Made by a program: the position numbers and the translations under genes
Notes under the pieces: model-generated
The model's database searches: none
What the model was told of the DNA's origin: nothing
The model's input: only the letters and a program-made list of their open reading frames with translations
From: Crenothrix polyspora
Lineage (GTDB): Bacteria; Pseudomonadota; Gammaproteobacteria; Methylococcales; Methylomonadaceae
Length of the DNA: 9,630 bases
Reading direction: 5' to 3'
Assembly (NCBI GenBank): GCA_945903675.1
Contig: CAMDOP010000112.1
Span: 1 to 9,630 of the forward strand
Shown here: in pieces, positions 7,224 through 9,630 of the stretch
How positions within the stretch are numbered: position 1 is the first letter of the stretch
Layout: every line of letters starts with the position of its first letter

Positions 7224-7241
7224 ACCAAAATCTCTTTTGGT
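7224..7241 (-). terminator. small hairpin after the glycosyltransferase stop, possible terminator
   Basis: ACCAAAA (7224-7230) and TTTTGGT (7235-7241) form a perfect seven-base stem with a four-base loop, 15 bases beyond the stop of the gene at 7256-8185. The stem is AT-rich and is not followed by a clear run of T on the minus strand, so it is at best a weak terminator or an RNA 3' end structure. Confidence 0.3.
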
Positions 7242-7255
7242 CATGTAAATCAACA

Positions 7256-8185
7256 CTAAATTTTATTAAGGAGTATCGCAAACCAAAGACTTAATGTTCC
7301 TTGCCATGTTTGACGATAAAGCCCACGGACTTCAAGTAATTTAATTCTGTCTTTAAACTTAGCGCCGCGGAATTTACCAAAAGTAAATAAAATATCTCGA
7401 TTATCTTTTGTTAATAAGTGTTTAACACTTAATAATGCTGCATAATTAATACAATTCCATTCTTTGAATCGTCCGTTTAGCGCAAAGCCTATGCGATCTA
7501 TTTTAGCCTTAAGATTACTATTACTGCCAACTAGGGCTTTACTATGTTGTCGATAAAGCAGAGTCGGCTCTGGATCATAAAATGCCACGCCACCAGCACC
7601 TTTGATGAGCTGATAAACCCACCAGTCATGTGATACCACATTTAATAATCCAGCTTTTTCCAATAGTTCTTTTGCGCCTTGGTTAAATACCATCGTATTG
7701 CCTCCCGCAATACTTTGAACAAGTGCATTACGAAAAGACAGGGGTAAAGTAAATAAAGGTGAATAACCTAAAGTCTTTAATTTATCATCAACCAACTGCG
7801 TGCGCCCACAATAAAATCTGGGAACATCTGCGTTATTCCCTCCATTAAAATACGCCAACGCTATAGATAATTTATCAACCATCCAAACATCATCTTGATC
7901 CGCAAAAGCATAAAAGTCAGCTTTTATACTAGAATCACAGGCTAAACTAAGAAAATTTTTACAAAACCCCTGGTTAGGCCCCTGGCGTAATTCTAAACGA
8001 TCATTGCCCCACTTTTCCTGAAACGCTTTAGCGATAGCCAAGGTCTCATCAGTAGAACCATCATCACTTATTATAAGACGCCAATCTTTATGAGATTGGT
8101 TTTCTATGGATAATAATTGCTCAGCCAAAAAATCTTGACCATTATAAGTACCCATTAAAATGCAAATGGTTGAATGATTATTCAT
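7256..8185 (-). CDS. GT2 family glycosyltransferase, rhamnosyltransferase-like
   Basis: This is a 309-residue GT-A enzyme. CILMGTYNGQDFLAEQLLSI (8-27) is the first nucleotide-binding unit, ISDDGSTDET (39-48) supplies the donor-binding aspartates D41/D42, and FADQDDVW (94-101) is the metal-binding motif typical of the rhamnosyltransferase-like GT2 branch. SIAGGNTMVFN (158-168), SHDWWVYQL (185-193) with D187 as likely catalytic base, and YRQH (211-214) complete the subfamily pattern. It probably adds one sugar, perhaps rhamnose or another deoxy sugar, to the growing lipid-linked oligosaccharide on the cytoplasmic side; donor specificity is not readable. The ATG at 8185 is preceded by AGAGA, a weak Shine-Dalgarno. 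It follows the methyltransferase gene after 110 bases on the same strand and is followed by the 324-base gap. It is clearly different from the GT2 at the left of the window, so they should catalyse different linkages. Confidence 0.94.
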   Translation of the reverse strand: MNNHSTICILMGTYNGQDFLAEQLLSIENQSHKDWRLIISDDGSTDETLAIAKAFQEKWGNDRLELRQGPNQGFCKNFLSLACDSSIKADFYAFADQDDVWMVDKLSIALAYFNGGNNADVPRFYCGRTQLVDDKLKTLGYSPLFTLPLSFRNALVQSIAGGNTMVFNQGAKELLEKAGLLNVVSHDWWVYQLIKGAGGVAFYDPEPTLLYRQHSKALVGSNSNLKAKIDRIGFALNGRFKEWNCINYAALLSVKHLLTKDNRDILFTFGKFRGAKFKDRIKLLEVRGLYRQTWQGTLSLWFAILLNKI

Positions 8186-8295
8186 TAATCTCTAATTAAA
8201 AAATTTAAGCTAACAAAACGGAAGTCTAATAAAAATTTAACGTAACTTTTGATGTTAATCTTATTCATAATGATCTTCAAAAAAGCTGTCCAAAT

Positions 8296-9081
8296 TTATA
8301 GATCATAAGTCTTGCATCCCATATCTAAATCAGATATATCAAGATTTACTGTGATAATTTTTTTGATTGGCTCAAGTAAAAAATAGACTTCTGAGTTAAG
8401 AATTGGACCGAGAATTGGAAAGGGGCTAAACCACCTATTTGTTATTCGAAATTGTTTCTGAAGTAAACGATCCAATGAACGATAGTCGAAACCTAAATGC
8501 TCAAAGTGAAATCTTACTCCAGGTGCTATCTCTGAAACTGGGCGCACTAAAGGTGGTCTTCCAATAAAAGCTGCAAGTACATTTCCAAAACAAGCATCGA
8601 AAGCGCCATACCGACGAAAAATACGAAAAATGCCTTTGAACAATGCCGGCAAAAAAAGCTCATGAGGAACTCCAATAACAGCGAAACCGTCAGGTTTTAA
8701 TAATCTATGAATTTCTTTTATAGCTTTATCAACTTCATTTTTTGGTAAATGTTCGAAGACTTCTAAACAAAACACACTGTCAAATGCCCCTGACTCCAAT
8801 GAATCAAGATCTTCTATAAAGGTAACCGCATTTAAATGTGCCAATTTTTCTCTGGCTTCAAGCATTAATGAAGGGCATGGTTCAAAAACCGAAGCATCCA
8901 CTGGAGCAATTCGAGCTAATTGTAATATAAGTTCACCATCACCAGCTCCAAAATCTAAAAGACGATGCTTATCGCCAGTTTGCAAATGCTGTACGATTTT
9001 AATCGCATCTAAAAAACGGCGACTTTGTAGCCATGATTTAATAGGGTTAGGATCATTGATAGTGATATCGGCGTATGCCAT
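8296..9081 (-). CDS. class I SAM-dependent methyltransferase
   Basis: This is a 261-residue protein. Motif I LLDFGAGDGEL (41-51) binds SAM, E67 in VFEPCP lies at the end of the second strand, FIEDLDSL (88-95) matches the adenine-contact region, FCLEVFEHLP (104-113) is motif IV-like, and LLKPDGFAVIGVP (127-139) closes the fold. This is the Methyltransf_11/23 pattern. Substrates of this group range from sugars to small molecules. In this cluster methylation of a glycan or its lipid carrier is a fair guess, not a finding. The frame is open back to a TTG at 9234, next to the mntA stop. I choose ATG 9081 because the extra 51 residues resemble nothing in the family, the methyltransferase fold starts normally after 9081, and a promoter-like site lies inside the extension. 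The Shine-Dalgarno before 9081 is weak. A 110-base spacer separates it from the next gene. Confidence 0.88.
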   Translation of the reverse strand: MAYADITINDPNPIKSWLQSRRFLDAIKIVQHLQTGDKHRLLDFGAGDGELILQLARIAPVDASVFEPCPSLMLEAREKLAHLNAVTFIEDLDSLESGAFDSVFCLEVFEHLPKNEVDKAIKEIHRLLKPDGFAVIGVPHELFLPALFKGIFRIFRRYGAFDACFGNVLAAFIGRPPLVRPVSEIAPGVRFHFEHLGFDYRSLDRLLQKQFRITNRWFSPFPILGPILNSEVYFLLEPIKKIITVNLDISDLDMGCKTYDL

Positions 9082-9145
9082 ATGCAGTTTTTTATTAGTC
9101 GAATTAATGGGGCTTTGTATAAGTAAAAAACTACTTGATAATAGT

Positions 9146-9174
9146 AATATACTTCCTAATTTATCTAGTAGCAA
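9146..9174 (-). promoter_or_regulatory. sigma70-like promoter upstream of the methyltransferase gene
   Basis: On the minus strand TTGCTA (9174-9169, four of six) is followed after 17 bases by TATATT (9151-9146, five of six). A start near 9140 would give a leader of about 60 bases to ATG 9081. It sits between the mntA stop and the methyltransferase, where the composition changes, so it would suit the first promoter of the polysaccharide cluster. Confidence 0.4.
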
Positions 9175-9234
9175 ACAATCGTTATTGGACGTGAAAAAAT
9201 GACTGTTTCTTCTATGACTCCAGCTTTTGCTCAA

Positions 9235-9618
9235 CTACCTCCCTACCCATTTCGCCCACCTTTCCGCTAATATCCTGTTGCGATACGGCATAAAATCGCC
9301 CTGTTCAAACAAATGCCGGCTAATCAAGCGCCCATACTCGCCATCACTACCCAGAAGGCGGCGACCGTGCTGAACAATTTGTCCCAGTAAAGGCTCACCC
9401 ACTACCTTTAAATCTACTAAGTCAACCGGACGCCCCGTTTTCTCTACCAAGGCTGAAATAATAACTATTTTTTCGTCAACTGTTAGAGCCTGCTTGGCGA
9501 CTACCGCAATATCCAAATCACTATCTATACGCTGCAACCCTTTTGCGACAGAGCCAAATAATAGTGCTAGTATTAGCTCAGGAAAGCCTGCCAGCACTTC
9601 ACGCAACTGCTTATCCAC
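9235..9618 (-). CDS. mntA: MntA-type nucleotidyltransferase (type VII antitoxin family), possibly 5'-incomplete
   Basis: This is a 127-residue protein with the minimal nucleotidyltransferase signature GSX10DXD: G22-S23 in LLFGSVAKGLQ, and D34/D36 in DSDLDIAV. A third acidic cluster follows in RPVDLVDL (63-70), and the C-terminal part IVQHGRRLLG (81-90) then FMPYRNRILAERWAKWV is as in MntA proteins. MntA enzymes AMPylate the HEPN toxin HepT and neutralise it (established for the family). No HEPN gene lies between this stop and the methyltransferase, so a partner would have to be upstream, beyond the right edge. The GTG at 9618 is the first candidate start, but the frame stays open over the last 12 bases (codons CTA AGT GAG CGG), so the true start could be outside the window. 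Composition is about 52% G+C in two sampled lines, well above the neighbouring genes. It is probably not part of the polysaccharide pathway. Confidence 0.8.
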   Translation of the reverse strand: MDKQLREVLAGFPELILALLFGSVAKGLQRIDSDLDIAVVAKQALTVDEKIVIISALVEKTGRPVDLVDLKVVGEPLLGQIVQHGRRLLGSDGEYGRLISRHLFEQGDFMPYRNRILAERWAKWVGR

Positions 9619-9630
9619 CCGCTCACTTAG

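Larger units (their letters stand above)
6932..7255. other. 324-base intergenic region with promoter-like site and hairpin
   Basis: I see no gene here. Near the left part is a TTGACA-N17-TATAGA promoter-like site read toward the aminotransferase gene, and near the right end a small hairpin just after the upstream glycosyltransferase stop. Both are listed separately. Together they suggest that the aminotransferase starts a new transcription unit and is not simply read through from the genes on its right. Confidence 0.5.

Noticed and set aside
8186..8295. Near-repeated AT-rich strings and GATC-flanked inverted repeat in the methyltransferase/glycosyltransferase spacer
   Set aside because: The matches are short and low-complexity, as expected by chance in such AT-rich DNA.
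9082..9234. 51-residue N-terminal extension of the methyltransferase from a TTG
   Set aside because: The extension matches no family feature, starts at a TTG flush against the mntA stop, and contains a promoter-like site; ATG 9081 is more likely.
1..9630. CRISPR array, tRNA/rRNA genes, insertion sequences
   Set aside because: I saw no regularly spaced repeats, no transposase-like product, no terminal inverted repeats with target duplications, and no RNA-gene motifs on either strand.

Overview
The window is part of a surface-polysaccharide (O-antigen or capsule type) biosynthesis cluster. It most likely comes from a Gram-negative proteobacterium, probably a gammaproteobacterium. This rests on the mix of families: an AlgI-like MBOAT acyltransferase, a PST-family (Wzx-like) flippase, two GT2 glycosyltransferases, a VioA-like DegT/StrS aminotransferase, a WbqC-family protein, a sulfotransferase and a SAM methyltransferase. 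The species cannot be fixed from sequence alone. Every supported gene is on the minus strand, so transcription runs from the right edge to the left edge.

Layout in transcription order (right to left): an MntA-type nucleotidyltransferase (9235-9618, about 52% G+C in two sampled lines); a SAM methyltransferase (8296-9081); a GT2 glycosyltransferase (7256-8185); a 324-base gap with a promoter-like site; a sugar aminotransferase (5816-6931); a very AT-rich WbqC-family gene (4912-5676); a sulfotransferase (3992-4795); a Wzx-like flippase (2355-3887) overlapping a second GT2 glycosyltransferase (1454-2365) by 11 bases; a 544-base non-coding gap; and the first 303 codons of an MBOAT O-acyltransferase that runs off the left edge. 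Two starts are placed downstream of the longest open frame. The sulfotransferase starts at ATG 4795, which has a clear Shine-Dalgarno, and the methyltransferase at ATG 9081.

A working model is inferred from the families. The aminotransferase makes a dTDP-4-amino-4,6-dideoxy sugar from a 4-keto-6-deoxy precursor supplied elsewhere, and WbqC may act on that amino sugar. The two GT2 enzymes build part of the repeat unit on a lipid carrier. The sulfotransferase and methyltransferase may decorate it. The flippase moves it across the inner membrane, and the MBOAT protein adds O-acyl groups on the periplasmic side. No polymerase, initiating sugar-phosphate transferase or sugar-nucleotide dehydratase is visible, so the cluster continues outside the window or relies on other loci.

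Most genes are separated by 100-540 bases of AT-rich DNA, and base composition changes from gene to gene. This suggests piecemeal assembly by transfer. The MntA gene at the right end looks like a different, less AT-rich module, probably half of a type VII (HepT-MntA) toxin-antitoxin pair whose toxin gene is outside the window. I did not find a convincing wholly new system. The points most worth following are the sulfation/amino-sugar/WbqC combination, the composition junction at the mntA edge, and the long gap at 910-1453.
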